Shown here in pieces: positions 20,601 to 31,169 of a stretch of DNA of 64,000 nt. Source of the stretch: Seminavis robusta (lineage: Eukaryota > Bacillariophyta > Bacillariophyceae > Naviculales > Naviculaceae); the NCBI GenBank assembly GCA_903772945.1, contig CAICTM010000163.1, positions 1-64,000 of the forward strand, read 5' to 3'. Within the stretch, counting starts at the first letter, position 1. Every line of letters starts with the position of its first letter. Made by a program: the position numbers and the translations under genes. The notes beneath the pieces are model-generated. The model saw nothing but the letters and a program-made list of their open reading frames with translations. It made no database searches and was not told the DNA's origin.

Positions 20601-21872
20601 ATGGCCCGGGACTTCTTTACACCAGTCGATTTGAGGTTCTATCCGCGCAGAATCACGGCAATCTTGAACAACCTTCATCGTTCGCAGCCCGATGGAATTT
20701 CCATCGTTATGTGTTGGCATCAACTTGAGGCCATCGGCGCCCCTCGAAACGCTGAAGATGCGGCCGTACGGGCGTCATTGCAGAGGGACTTCGATGAGAT
20801 TTTGACTACTGTGGCCAGTTTACCCAGCCTTCAAAAGGTGAAACTGTCCCTGTCACCGAAAGACGGTCGAGGAATCCGTGTGCACACCGCAGAAGTAGTT
20901 GCCCGATTGCTCAATCGCTTTCCCAAGAAGATTAAGTCTCTTACTTTCACAGAAGCAATACTGGAAGGAACCTTCTCAGATTTTGTGGAAGCACTTTCTT
21001 ACCAAGAGTCCTTGACGACTATTCGCCTCCAAAACGTCAGTCCTACGCCAACTGATCAATCTCAAGGAGTACCAGCGTTGCTCTCTGCCGCGGCTTCTCT
21101 CCCACGCTTGGAACACTTTGAATTTTCCAGCGGACCACTTACCTTCATTGCAGACAACCCCTCGGCTATTGCAGATGCATTGGGAAGCTTGGGCAGAAGC
21201 CCAACCTTGACTCATTTGGATCTGAATGGCTGTTGCTCCTATCGTAATTGTGATATTCTGATCCCTCTGATCCAAGCCCTTGGAGACTCGGAATTTCGAC
21301 TCGTCACTTTGAATCTGGGAGGCTGTACTCCTGGTTATAAAAAGGCCCGCTTGTATCAATCCGTGGGACATATGCTTCAAGCGAATGATACATTGCAGCT
21401 CCTCAGCTTGCCATACACTCGAGAAGACGATACATGCATTCTCCCTGTCATCCACTCACTGAAGGCGAACCGTTCATTGAAGGGTTTGGAATTTGTCGAA
21501 AACGATCGTGAAGATCAAGTGCGACTTGGTGAAGGGGTGTGCACGAGCCTTCATGGAGTATTGCGGGAGTACAATTACACGCTCAGGATGATTGTGTTCC
21601 CCGATTTGTCCAACTACAAATCGTTCTTGTCCTGTGAGTTTTACCTGAGGCTCAATCGGGAAAAAGAGCTAAGGCTCTTACGAAACCCTAACCATCCTTC
21701 GACTCGCGAGGACTGGGTGAGAGCTCTCTTGGAACACAAATTTCATCTGAGTACAGTATACTTTTTCCTGCGAATGAACCCACTTTTGGTCGCCAATCCC
21801 ACTTGTGCTGCATTCAGCAATGTTGAAGACCACGACGTATCCCACCGTTTGAAGCGTCGGAAGTTTGAGTGA
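20601..21872 (+). CDS. Leucine-rich-repeat-like protein (RNI type), paralogue A
   Basis: A single-exon gene of 423 residues with ATG in ATAATCATGG. The body has irregular leucine-rich repeats of the ribonuclease-inhibitor type: LPSLQKVKLSLS, IKSLTFTEAIL, SLTTIRLQNV, LPRLEHFEFSSG, LTHLDLNGCC, LVTLNLGGC, LQLLSLPYT and SLKGLEFVEN. The C-terminal module has FYLRLNREKELRLLRNP, DWVRALLEHK and STVYFFLRMNPLLV, then a basic KRRK tail that could be a nuclear signal. No signal peptide or membrane segment. Likely a protein-interaction scaffold; function unknown. The next gene is a diverged tandem duplicate. Confidence 0.85.
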   Translation: MARDFFTPVDLRFYPRRITAILNNLHRSQPDGISIVMCWHQLEAIGAPRNAEDAAVRASLQRDFDEILTTVASLPSLQKVKLSLSPKDGRGIRVHTAEVVARLLNRFPKKIKSLTFTEAILEGTFSDFVEALSYQESLTTIRLQNVSPTPTDQSQGVPALLSAAASLPRLEHFEFSSGPLTFIADNPSAIADALGSLGRSPTLTHLDLNGCCSYRNCDILIPLIQALGDSEFRLVTLNLGGCTPGYKKARLYQSVGHMLQANDTLQLLSLPYTREDDTCILPVIHSLKANRSLKGLEFVENDREDQVRLGEGVCTSLHGVLREYNYTLRMIVFPDLSNYKSFLSCEFYLRLNREKELRLLRNPNHPSTREDWVRALLEHKFHLSTVYFFLRMNPLLVANPTCAAFSNVEDHDVSHRLKRRKFE

Positions 21873-22873
21873 TCTCCTGCGGTGACAGTGGTGCGGACCA
21901 GCATCGAACCGTTCAACGCAGCTACAAGTTCTGGCTAGATGGTTCGCTGTTTCTTTGGCACCAGACCATGCTACAATCAGCCTCGTGTGTTTGTTCGGCG
22001 GTCTGATGAAGGGACCAGATGGAGATGAGTAACTACGAGCAAGTACGAGCACCTCTGTCTACGATGTTTTAATCAAACTATAAAAAAGACTTTGAAAGCT
22101 TGCCAGTCAATCACCTATGCCACGAGGATCGTAGCTGCGTGTAGCTTATTCAGACAGAGTCTTCTGTCCTGCAACGACGACAACAAGGTCACGATCGACT
22201 GACTATGCATTCACAGTGCTGGTAACCGCCACTCTCTGCCTCCTTTTTAGTCGACACACGGGAAGTGGGCCATGCATGCCCTGCGGCCTTCGCCTACCGG
22301 TACACTTGCACGGTACCGTACCGGTACATTATGGTACCGCTATCTGTGTCGGTAGCATGCAACGGGCCGGGTGCTAACATTTCACAAGAAAATCTGGACG
22401 AACCAAAATGGCAGCCGTCTTGACAGAAACGGAGTACCGGTATTTACTACACCGTACACAGTGTACAGACTCGTCGGAGAGCTTTCGGAGTGGCTTTGCT
22501 CAAATGAATCGAATCGAATCAGAAATCCTTGGCGCGGAGAGCCCAACGCGAGAGTTTGAATGCTGCCAAACTGAGAAATGGCGCGGACCATGATACTGCG
22601 AGGATGGATTCAAGACTTTCGAAGGATGCTTTTGCTGATCTGGATCTCTTTCTCCTTGCTTCACTTTGCTCAGTTTCCTAAGCTCTCTCGACAATTGGAC
22701 CCCAAGAATGTCGGAATCTACTAGCTAGTAACGACAATGATACCAACGCTGCCGTCGTCAAAGAAACATCTGGAAAAATGAAAAGAGAAGTAATCTCTAG
22801 TCCAAAAGGGATTGGTTGTGGGTTCAACTCGATGCTCCAAGGCGTCATTAATGGCGACCCTCCGGCAGAACCC
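21873..22873. other. Intergenic, no gene seen
   Basis: Separates the two LRR paralogues. TACCGGTA and GGTACCG palindromes cluster at 22300-22345 and 22436. An ATG-initiated frame that feeds into paralogue B is open from 22778, but similarity to paralogue A only begins at about 22874. Confidence 0.5.
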
Positions 22874-24270
22874 ATGTTGTGTTCGATACTCGTAGATCTG
22901 ACAAAGTTGCGACCAGATGCGAAGATATCCATTTCAAGCTTCCAGCAACGCCGACGGACCTCTCAAGTACCGGTACCAGCTTTTTCAAAGTTCGAATCAT
23001 ACTTGACTGGCACCACATTAACATCAACGAAGACGAGAGCAACAGAGATCTGATTGGAAGCGTTCAAGGGATACTCTCCAGATTAGCAGGTCTTATGATT
23101 CCGTACAATCACAGTGTTGAGCTTGTTATAGGCCCACTGCGGCGATTGACAAGCCCGCACAAACGACAATCTCTGCAACAGGTCACACACCTTCTCAACC
23201 TTTTCCCTCGGACGGTCGTCGCTTTCACAATGATGGGGGCCCGTCTCATGGAGGGTGGCAGTGGTTTCCTCCGAGCACTGCGTGCTCGAGACATACTTGA
23301 AGACTTGTTCTTCCACAGTGTTTGCACCACACAGAACAGGGTGGCTCACTGGTACCCAACGTTGCTGAGCGTGGCAGCATCTCTACCCAAACTGACCAGC
23401 TTTCGATATTCTGGTCGTGTCGATTCGGAACAGCTGCACAACTTAGTTTTGGGAAATCTACTTGGGAACCTTTCCAATTGCGCATTTTTGAATGTCTTGG
23501 AGTTGAGTGGGCTACCAGCCGTCATTGGAAATCGCGGAGCCACCGCGATGGGTCTGGTCCGGGCTCTTCAAACAAGGTCAGTTCGGTTGAAGAAACTAGA
23601 TTTATGCGGCAGCAAACCGATGAATGTGCGAGGCCAGTTCTTTCAAACTGTCGCCGAGATGCTGGAGGGGAATACTTGGTTGAAAGAGCTCAACTTACCT
23701 TTCCCCGACAAGTTTAAAAGCAAGGATCATCAATCCGTGGTTCTTCCCGTCATCCAGGCTTTGGCCAAGAACCGACGCTTGACGAGCCTGCGTTTCGGAG
23801 TAAATGGCGTTCGCCATCCTACTATTCAGCTCCGTTCGGACCTTTTGGCTGCAATCGGCAACGTTCTAGAGCATCACAACTTTTCACTTCGTCAGCTTTA
23901 TTTCCAGACACAAGGATTCTTCTTTGCTCTGCGGAGCTTTCATTTCTATTTGAGCATGAACAAATTTGAAGATTGTCGCAAGTTGCGAGACCCAAGCCAC
24001 CAGTCAACGGAAGCCGATTGGATCCAGACAATCCTGAATCACAGCCACGACGAAGACATTGTATACTTCTTTCTCCGAAAGAAGCCAGGTCTGATCAATC
24101 CTGTTAGGCTTTCTCAATGTGACATTCGCCTGAAGACTCGAAAGCGTCGAGGCAATGTTGATGCGCGGCCTGCAAAGCGCAGGAAGGCGGCTTACTGGAG
24201 CTTGGTTCGGCGTGGCGTTCAGGTTAAGCCAGAGGAGGGAAGTGAGACCAACCCTATCGAATTGGATTAG
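22874..24270 (+). pseudogene. Leucine-rich-repeat-like paralogue B, frame broken at TACCGGTA
   Basis: Tandem duplicate of the gene at 20601-21872. The C-terminal module aligns well (FYLSMNKFEDCRKLRDP, ADWIQTILNH and IVYFFLRKKPGLI against FYLRLNREKELRLLRNP, EDWVRALLEH and TVYFFLRMNPLLV) and it ends in two strongly basic nuclear-signal-like runs (KTRKRRG and AKRRK). The long frame from 22879 has no ATG of its own. The N-terminal counterpart of paralogue A (VDLRFYPRRI) is found in a different frame starting at ATG 22874 (ILVDLTKLRP). The frames meet at 22968-22978, which reads GTACCGGTACC; leaving out one TACCGGTA octamer would join them into 462 residues. The rest of the gene is undamaged, so expression from an internal start or a different allele is possible. 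Confidence 0.7.
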
Positions 24271-25313
24271 ATCTTTCCTTCTTCCTACGGTACATGAAAC
24301 CAATGACTCTGTGGATTCCTTGCCGGAGGGATGACACTCGCGACCGCTGCCTCCATCGTACCGTATCGGTATTGTGGCTATGTGGCCACTCGTACGGTAC
24401 GGTTGGCAGGCCTAGCGGCACTGGCACCGGTATCGTCGGCAGCTTATTGCTTCCCAGTTCCGGGCAGGAGGTTCCAAACTCAAAACTTTGCAGCAAAGCA
24501 CGCTATTCAACTATCTCCAATCGATACGGTAGTCTAACACTATAAACCACCTTGTGTTCCCATACAGTAAGTTGTGCTCGTCTTGGTTTAGTGGAACAAT
24601 TCCACCTTCGTACCTGCGGCATGGAATGTGCCAGAGTTGAATCTTGCGCTCCTGACCGTGTTTAGATGGCGTGGAAGAAACCGTGGACAAGATACAGTAG
24701 ATCATGCCAGGTAGCTATGACGACATCAAATTTTGCTAAAATCGTGCCTGTACGAGTACGAAAGATTGACAATGATGAAGACCATTCTGCTCCTGTTCCT
24801 CTTCGTCTCCCTTCTCAAGAGTCTCCACCCAGCAACCAGCAACCCAGCAACTAGCTAGCCCTGGACCCTGCACCGAATGCGAAAGATCCTGAAACATCCT
24901 GCGTCTTCATCAACAGAATTCCTCCTTGCCTTCTTTTCACACGTAGCTGTTGTGCTGTTGTGGTGCGGACCATGGGATTTATAACTGAAACATCCACAGT
25001 AAATCCCAAAGATCGGTAAAACCTCCCTTCGGACATTGAGAAGCAATAACTAATAGTTGAAGATTCCAGACATCTTCTGCTTGACTAACCGGTACTTGAA
25101 CAGGTACCGGTACCGGTACTAGTACCACGCCTAAACTTCGACACCACGACACCTCAATCTGCGTGGGAATCTTTGGTCTGATTGTTGCTACTAAAGAGGG
25201 CGTAATATCGATAGGTGTTGCCAAGGTTGACTGCTGCGCTGATAAAAGCATCATACTGCGAGAATTCGAGAATTCCCCCCCCTTCTCGTCTCCATCCGCC
25301 CAACAAAACAACG
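24271..25313. other. Intergenic, no gene seen
   Basis: No coding signal. A run of GGTACCGGTACCGGTAC lies near 25102. Confidence 0.5.
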
Positions 25314-28300
25314 ATGTTGCTCTTGTTGCTGTTGTTACCACTACTAATCCATGAGGCAAAGACCTTTGACTTTCCTCCTCGCATCCATTTGCGTGTGGGG
25401 TTCGTTCCGGATGCTCCCTTTGTCATGTACGATGAGAATGGCGGTACTAGTAGTAAGTACAGCGGCCTGCTATACGACTTTTTGCATCGACTACCCATCT
25501 TTGCTGCCGCCGACGGTGTCGAGTTGGAATTTGAGATTGGTGAGACGCCCCACACGTTTACAGGTGCCTTCGACATGGTCTCCAACGATTGCAACAGCAC
25601 CTCTTTGAACCAGGACGAGTTTGGGTGTGATGAGCTGGATCTGGTCGTGGCCACGACGGTGGCCAATCCCAGTCGAGTCATGAGGGCCCACCTCTCCCCT
25701 TCCATTCTCAAGGCTGCCATTTCCACCATGAAGTACGTTCCAGCTTTGGAGGATGAGGACAGTAGTGGTGGGCCTTTGGCGGATGTCACCACACTAACCC
25801 AAGCCACGACAGCTAACGCTACGGTCTGCGTCAAGGATGGATCTTACACGGCGTTCATCTTTCCAAAGGAGTTTCCACTCCTAAACTACCACCTCTGCCA
25901 GAATGGTATAGATGGCTGTGTCGAGGATCTCAAGGCGCAAGTTTGTGCTCTCTTTGTGGCACCTCAATACGAGCTCATGTACAAGGCTGCCTGGGATGAA
26001 GACTCCCAAGGCAAGCTACAGGTAACTGGAGAACAGTACTTGGCACAGTTTGTCTCATGGCCCATGCGAGAAGACTTGCCACTCTTGGTGCGAAGAGGTG
26101 TGGATCGGTGGATCCTACAAGCGATTGCCAACGCAACCATGGATGAATTGTTCTCGCACTATTTCCAAAAGGCACTCTGTCCTATTGGGACTTCCGGGAC
26201 CAATTGTGAGTTGTTCTGCGATCCCGATCATGGGCAGAGCAACAATCAAGGCATTTGTGTCTGTCACTCTACAAAGTGGACCGGGGAGGACTGCAGCATC
26301 GAAGTCCCTGAAGACAAGAATGCTATCCCAGAAACCTTCCAGAACATTGCCATTTGTTTGATGACCATCAACGGAGTTGTCATTGTAGGCTGTGCCATTT
26401 GGCTCTACTATTTTCGGAACACAGCTCAAGTGCGCTATTCACAGCCTTTCTTTCTCCTCCTAGTGCTCTTCGGGTGCCTCGTCTCGAGTAGGTAAGTGAA
26501 GTGAAGGATAGTCAAGGATACTGTTGTCCCGCCCGCCAGGATGCCCGCTCACGTTTCGTTTCTTCCTACATCTCCCAGCACCATTGCAGCTTTGATGCAA
26601 CAAGACCACAACACTACTCCCAAGTGCATGGCTGGTGTATGGCTGTACAGCGTCGGGTTCGCCATTACATTCGGTACTCTCATGGCGAAGGTGCTTCGGG
26701 TATACATGTTGTTTGCCACGGGAACCCGAGACAAGAGGACACGTACCAACACAGATTCACCACGCTTCAGTTTTGTCTCTTTTCAAGATACGCTCTTGGT
26801 CATTGGGATGGTCCTCTCCATTGATATTGCCATCTTGCTGGCGTGGCAATTCACTGATCCACTAGCCTGGACGAGGACCATCATCAGGGCCGATCAGTTT
26901 GGGGAGCCGCTCGAGAGTGAAGGTTACTGTACCTGTGACTCTTGGAAGTTGTTCGGTGGCTTGATTGCTTCGTTTCATATCATCTTGATGGCCACAGCTT
27001 GCTATCTGAGTTATCTCTCCAGAGAGATTCCTTCCCGATTCAGTGTTTCCAGAATGGTATCCATCGCCATGGTGTCGAATTTCCAAATCTTTGTCGTGGG
27101 GGTACCCGTACTCGTTTTGTTGGGTACAGATCCACAAGCATCTTTCCTGTTGAGGAGTTTGATGATCTTCGTCAACGACCTGGGAGTAGTCTTGCTGATC
27201 TTCGGAAACTTGGTTTATAGTTTACACTTTGCCGACAAGGCATCTCAAAGTGCAGCGAGCGTCAAGGAGGAGCTCGGCGTTGCTGTGCGACGATTCAGCG
27301 CGGCCACCACGAGCTCTCCCTCGGTACGAAATCGCTCGAACAACGGATACTCTCCATCTGCTTATGCAAAGTCCTTGCAACGAAAGACTGCACATCCAGA
27401 CAAGCTCAAGGAACACGAGGATGAGTCCCAATACAGCGACGACGACCAACATCCGGTGCCTCAACCTCCTCAAATGTTGTCGGATTCGCCAAACTCTCCG
27501 GCGACGAGTGCAGAAGAGCAGTCCCAGACAGCGTATCCTGTCATTGGCGTTCCTCGAAATCTCGAAGAGCACACTTCATCCGTTACATTGGGCCAATTCG
27601 AGGAGGCAGAGGCGGGACCAGAAGAAACGTCACCATGGCACAGAGCAACACTTCCGTTCCACCGCTTTTTCACAGGGCAGGTGCAGTCTGCACCAAAAGC
27701 TGTCAATCGACCTGTCAGTGAGAGCTCAAAGACTCCAAACAGCGCGACTAGGGAACCGACGCACGTAGTCATCAATGCCCACGTCGCTCCAACTCGATCA
27801 AACCTGATGTCGTCCATCACACTCGGTGATCTCGCGGAAGAAGATGGCGAGGGATCCACGCAGCCAGAGCTAGACGGCAAACCATTGAACCGAACTGGAC
27901 CAAGATACCCTCTCTCTCGGTTCTTCACAGGGCCAGCGCAAGCTGCACCCAGAGCTCTCCAACGACCCGTTAGTGAGATTAGTTCCGGACTAAACAGTTC
28001 CACCCGTGGTTTCTCACCTGGTTCCAGCCACGGTCCCGTCATGCCACGGCGACAAGCCTCGGAACTCGAAGACAGTCGGGAGTTCTCAGTTCCCAAAGGT
28101 TTGATCATGCCTCTACGAAAGGTATCCGAAGTGGAGTATTTGCAACCTCCGAGCAAAGCTGCTGGTCTCACGATGCCTCAAAGGACGATATCAGAAGTAG
28201 TTGTCGACAATGAAGAGCAAGAAGCTTTGTCGCCAACGCAGGATCATTTGTCGTCTGTCGAAGAGGATGGCGAAAGCGAGTGGAATACTCCCGGGTCGCG

Positions 28301-28367
28301 GAGGCATTCCAATGTCAGACAGTCCGAGGGCGCCCCACAGATGCCACCTAGACGGCCTTCCTTGTAA
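25314..28367 (+). CDS. Class C-like 7TM receptor with amino-acid-type binding domain
   Basis: Two exons, 25314-26491 and 26579-28367, with an 87-base GT-AG intron; the join gives GCLVSSSTIAALM. 988 residues. A short signal peptide (MLLLLLLLPLLIHEA) is followed by a type 2 periplasmic-binding-like domain (about 24-305) in the style of bacterial amino-acid binders and ionotropic receptors: LRVGFVPDAPFVMYDENG, GLLYDFLHRL, CVKDGSYTA and CALFVAPQYEL. An EGF-like Cys module follows (about 308-340, ending ICVCHSTKWTGEDC). Seven helices (about 342-610) share the class C pattern of the receptor at 7946. The cytoplasmic tail (about 378 residues) is Ser/Pro-rich and internally repeated. Ligand and coupling are unknown. 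Confidence 0.88.
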
Positions 28368-28788
28368 GGGGGATTTTGAATTGCTACTACAAGAGCAAAT
28401 TTGGTTTTGTGCATGTCCAGAAAAAATGCATGTATGTAGCGTACAGTATCCATTTCAACTTTGTATATTATTGTGTCAAGCTCCCAAATCGGCCTCCTAC
28501 TAGAATCTGATTAGTCTTTGTCGGGAATTCGTTGGCACCGAGATCAAGGGAAGATTCGTGTTATGATTGAAGCGCATTCTCCCCTTCTCCCACCAGAATA
28601 CTTGTGATTGCCGCCCCTAGCAAACATGTAAATTCAAAAATTCGTCCTGACCACAGTGCACCCCCAACTTCTCAACGGCATGAATTTACTTCGCGATCAA
28701 AAAGAGTTTTGTCTCATTGATCTGGTTGCTCCAGTGGACAGGTATTGGTGAGCCATTGCTCTTTCCTTTCATCTGAGGGCCTGTAATC
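28368..28788. other. Intergenic between convergent receptor genes
   Basis: No gene or repeat recognised; presumably the 3' untranslated regions of both neighbours. Confidence 0.5.
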
Positions 28789-30342
28789 TCATCTCCTACT
28801 AGGCGGGAGCATAGTTTCGTCTGGCGAAATGGTTGTGCTTTTCTCAGACAATGGCTCCTTGAGAGGCACTTGTTCCTCCCTCAAACCTTGCTGTATTAAT
28901 GCCACCTGTTCTCCGACAGTCTTCACCAAACCACTTAGTGGATATGACGATTTGCGTTCCTCATGGTTGCTGCTGCTGTCCGACAGCTCCATTGCATTCG
29001 TGTTCATTGCATCATGATCGTTGTTGTTGGTGCTTGCTTCTTCATCATAAAACGACGGAGACCCTGAAATGCGTTGGGCTGGAGTTGCCTTGTTTTTATC
29101 ATCTTCGGGTATTATCTCATGGCCAGACAAAACGGTCCCCTGATGTCCTGGATTTGTACATGTGCTTTCGTTGTTTGGTTGAGAATAAACATTGAGAAAC
29201 GACAATTGCCGGATCGAAGAGAGAAGAGTCGCGCGGGTGGATTTTCGGGTACTATCGCTGGTGGAGTTGTTTCCACTGGATTGGACTGACTTTTGCAAAT
29301 GTGCTGTTTTGCGCGTGGTGGGTGCCGGTCTGCCAGAGAGCACCTGTCGATACGCCCAGAACCATGATTGGTCCGGATTGGCATCTTTCCATCGCAGTAG
29401 TCTCGGGCGTGTGTATATCATGGCATTCCAGAATCCCTGCAGGGGAAAGAAAATATAAATGACAATCAGTGGCCAGGCAATGTTGGGATCGTCATAGAGC
29501 CCAAAGAACGCTGAGAAAAAGCTGACGGCAAAGGCGGATGTGTAGCAAATGGCCTGATTGCGGACCGCCTGTATTCTCTTGAGTTGTGTTTCGGATATTG
29601 GATTGTGGACATTGCTGTTGTGACTGACATTGCCGCGGAGTAGTTGCTGGCGTACCGTCAAGTAGACCCGTACAGTGGCCCAAATTCCCGTCAAGGCGCC
29701 AATCACCATGGTGGCCAACTGGAACAACCCCAAAATTCTTGTCGCCAGTCCACTTCGTTCACACTCAATGTTCTCCTCTTCCAAACAATTGCCTGGAAAG
29801 GGATTTCCAATGTCACAGATTCCAACGTAGGGCAATGGATTGATTCCCTGGACCGATACTGCTACGATTCCAAAGACAAGTGGCACCGAGATCACCAACA
29901 CATGACAGTACGGTTCCATGGCCTTTGAAATTTGTTGTTCTTGCAGCCCGTGTTTGACCGTGAGCAAAAAGTAAATACTCAGGGTGGCATTGTAGATTGT
30001 GGATCCCAACCATGCTTGATAGAAAAAGCCGGCGGCAGTACAACTCTGGGCATTTCCTACCGCAAAAAAGAGTCCAATATCGGATCGATTGGCAAATGGC
30101 ATGGATGCCGTGGCGGCGGTCATGATGAAGTCCATAATGCTCAAGCCCATCACAATGCGGTGGTAAAGCTGATCCAGCTTGCGGTTGACAATCACAATGT
30201 AGATGATCGACAGAGAACCCAGAATCGACAAGGAGCAAGATGTCAGCGCCACTGCCACGCTCGCCGTATATTGAGACTTGGACAAGCCAAGATACACAAA
30301 CTCATCGTCGTCGGCTGCGCTAGTAGTGGTCTCGTTGCTCAT
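28789..30342 (-). CDS. Seven-helix GPCR, cAMP-receptor-like
   Basis: A single exon of 517 residues. The N terminus is short and acidic with an N-glycosylation site (SNETT). Seven helices span about residues 24-310: SILGSLSIIYIVIV, RIVMGLSIMDFIMTA, the Cys-bearing AQSCTAAGFFYQAW and STIYNATLSIYFLL, HVLVISVPLVFGIVAV, LGLFQLATMVIGAL, QAICYTSAFAVSFFSAFFG and PLIVIYIFFPLQGFWNAMIYTRPR. The last, with FPLQGFxNAxIYxRPR, matches the terminal helix of Dictyostelium cAMP-type receptors and related protist GPCRs. The tail of about 190 residues is Ser/Thr-rich, fitting phosphorylation-based desensitisation (inference). It converges on the class C-like receptor gene. Confidence 0.85.
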   Translation of the reverse strand: MSNETTTSAADDDEFVYLGLSKSQYTASVAVALTSCSLSILGSLSIIYIVIVNRKLDQLYHRIVMGLSIMDFIMTAATASMPFANRSDIGLFFAVGNAQSCTAAGFFYQAWLGSTIYNATLSIYFLLTVKHGLQEQQISKAMEPYCHVLVISVPLVFGIVAVSVQGINPLPYVGICDIGNPFPGNCLEEENIECERSGLATRILGLFQLATMVIGALTGIWATVRVYLTVRQQLLRGNVSHNSNVHNPISETQLKRIQAVRNQAICYTSAFAVSFFSAFFGLYDDPNIAWPLIVIYIFFPLQGFWNAMIYTRPRLLRWKDANPDQSWFWAYRQVLSGRPAPTTRKTAHLQKSVQSSGNNSTSDSTRKSTRATLLSSIRQLSFLNVYSQPNNESTCTNPGHQGTVLSGHEIIPEDDKNKATPAQRISGSPSFYDEEASTNNNDHDAMNTNAMELSDSSSNHEERKSSYPLSGLVKTVGEQVALIQQGLREEQVPLKEPLSEKSTTISPDETMLPPSRR

Positions 30343-31169
30343 TGTAGCTACTAGAGAGTGGGTAGACTACAATACGATACGAAAGCATTCGCTGGCTTGT
30401 GATGAGAGACCAATAGCGTGAGGTTTCCTCCCATGGTGACAACTAATGTATCTGGTACCGGTAAGTCCACTGGTACCATCAAGAAGCTCATCAAGACAAG
30501 AAGAGATGCCGTCTCGGAGGCGCTAAAGCGCATGGTTACTGGTACCACATGTACCCTTACCGGTTAACGTCAAGGATCATTCATTAACTCTTTGGTACAT
30601 GTACTTCCGTCGCGCTTTACAGCTAAATGAAAGAAAAACTCGAGTTTTGGTTCAACATCTCAACAGCTCAGCTGTCTAACATTTGGACACATGCTTTTTT
30701 TGGAAACTTGAAGAGAAGGAGATGATGCACCTCATCAAAAACCACCTTCTGTCGCAATACTAAATGCAGTAGTCTAGGAGATAGTTTTTGTATTTCCATG
30801 CATGACTTAGTTTTGCTATTCCTTAGTTTTAGAGCACAGATGACATCGCAGAAATTAATAAACGAGATTGCGGAAGCTTTTTTGCCTTTATATAATGAAG
30901 GAACAGATTTGATTGAAGGGCTGGAGGAAGGTGGCAGCTGTCCCCGAGAGCTGTCCTTCTCTCTCTGTAAATTTTTGAAAAAATGACGATCCGAAGCTTG
31001 ATGGGAGCTGTGATGGGTGATGATGGCTACATACGTTCTCGTCGATTTATAAATTACTGTGGACTGTGGAGAGTGAAACACCTCACAAGCAACACCAACT
31101 TGAATAGCAGCACCAGCAGCACCAGCACCAGCAGAAAAGTAACAACAAGCAGCAGAAAAGATTGTCACA
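30343..31169. other. Intergenic between divergent genes
   Basis: No gene seen. Contains TACCGGTAA at about 30454 and 30557, and a CAG/CAC-rich stretch (31090-31160) that looks like the 5' leader of the next gene. Confidence 0.5.
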
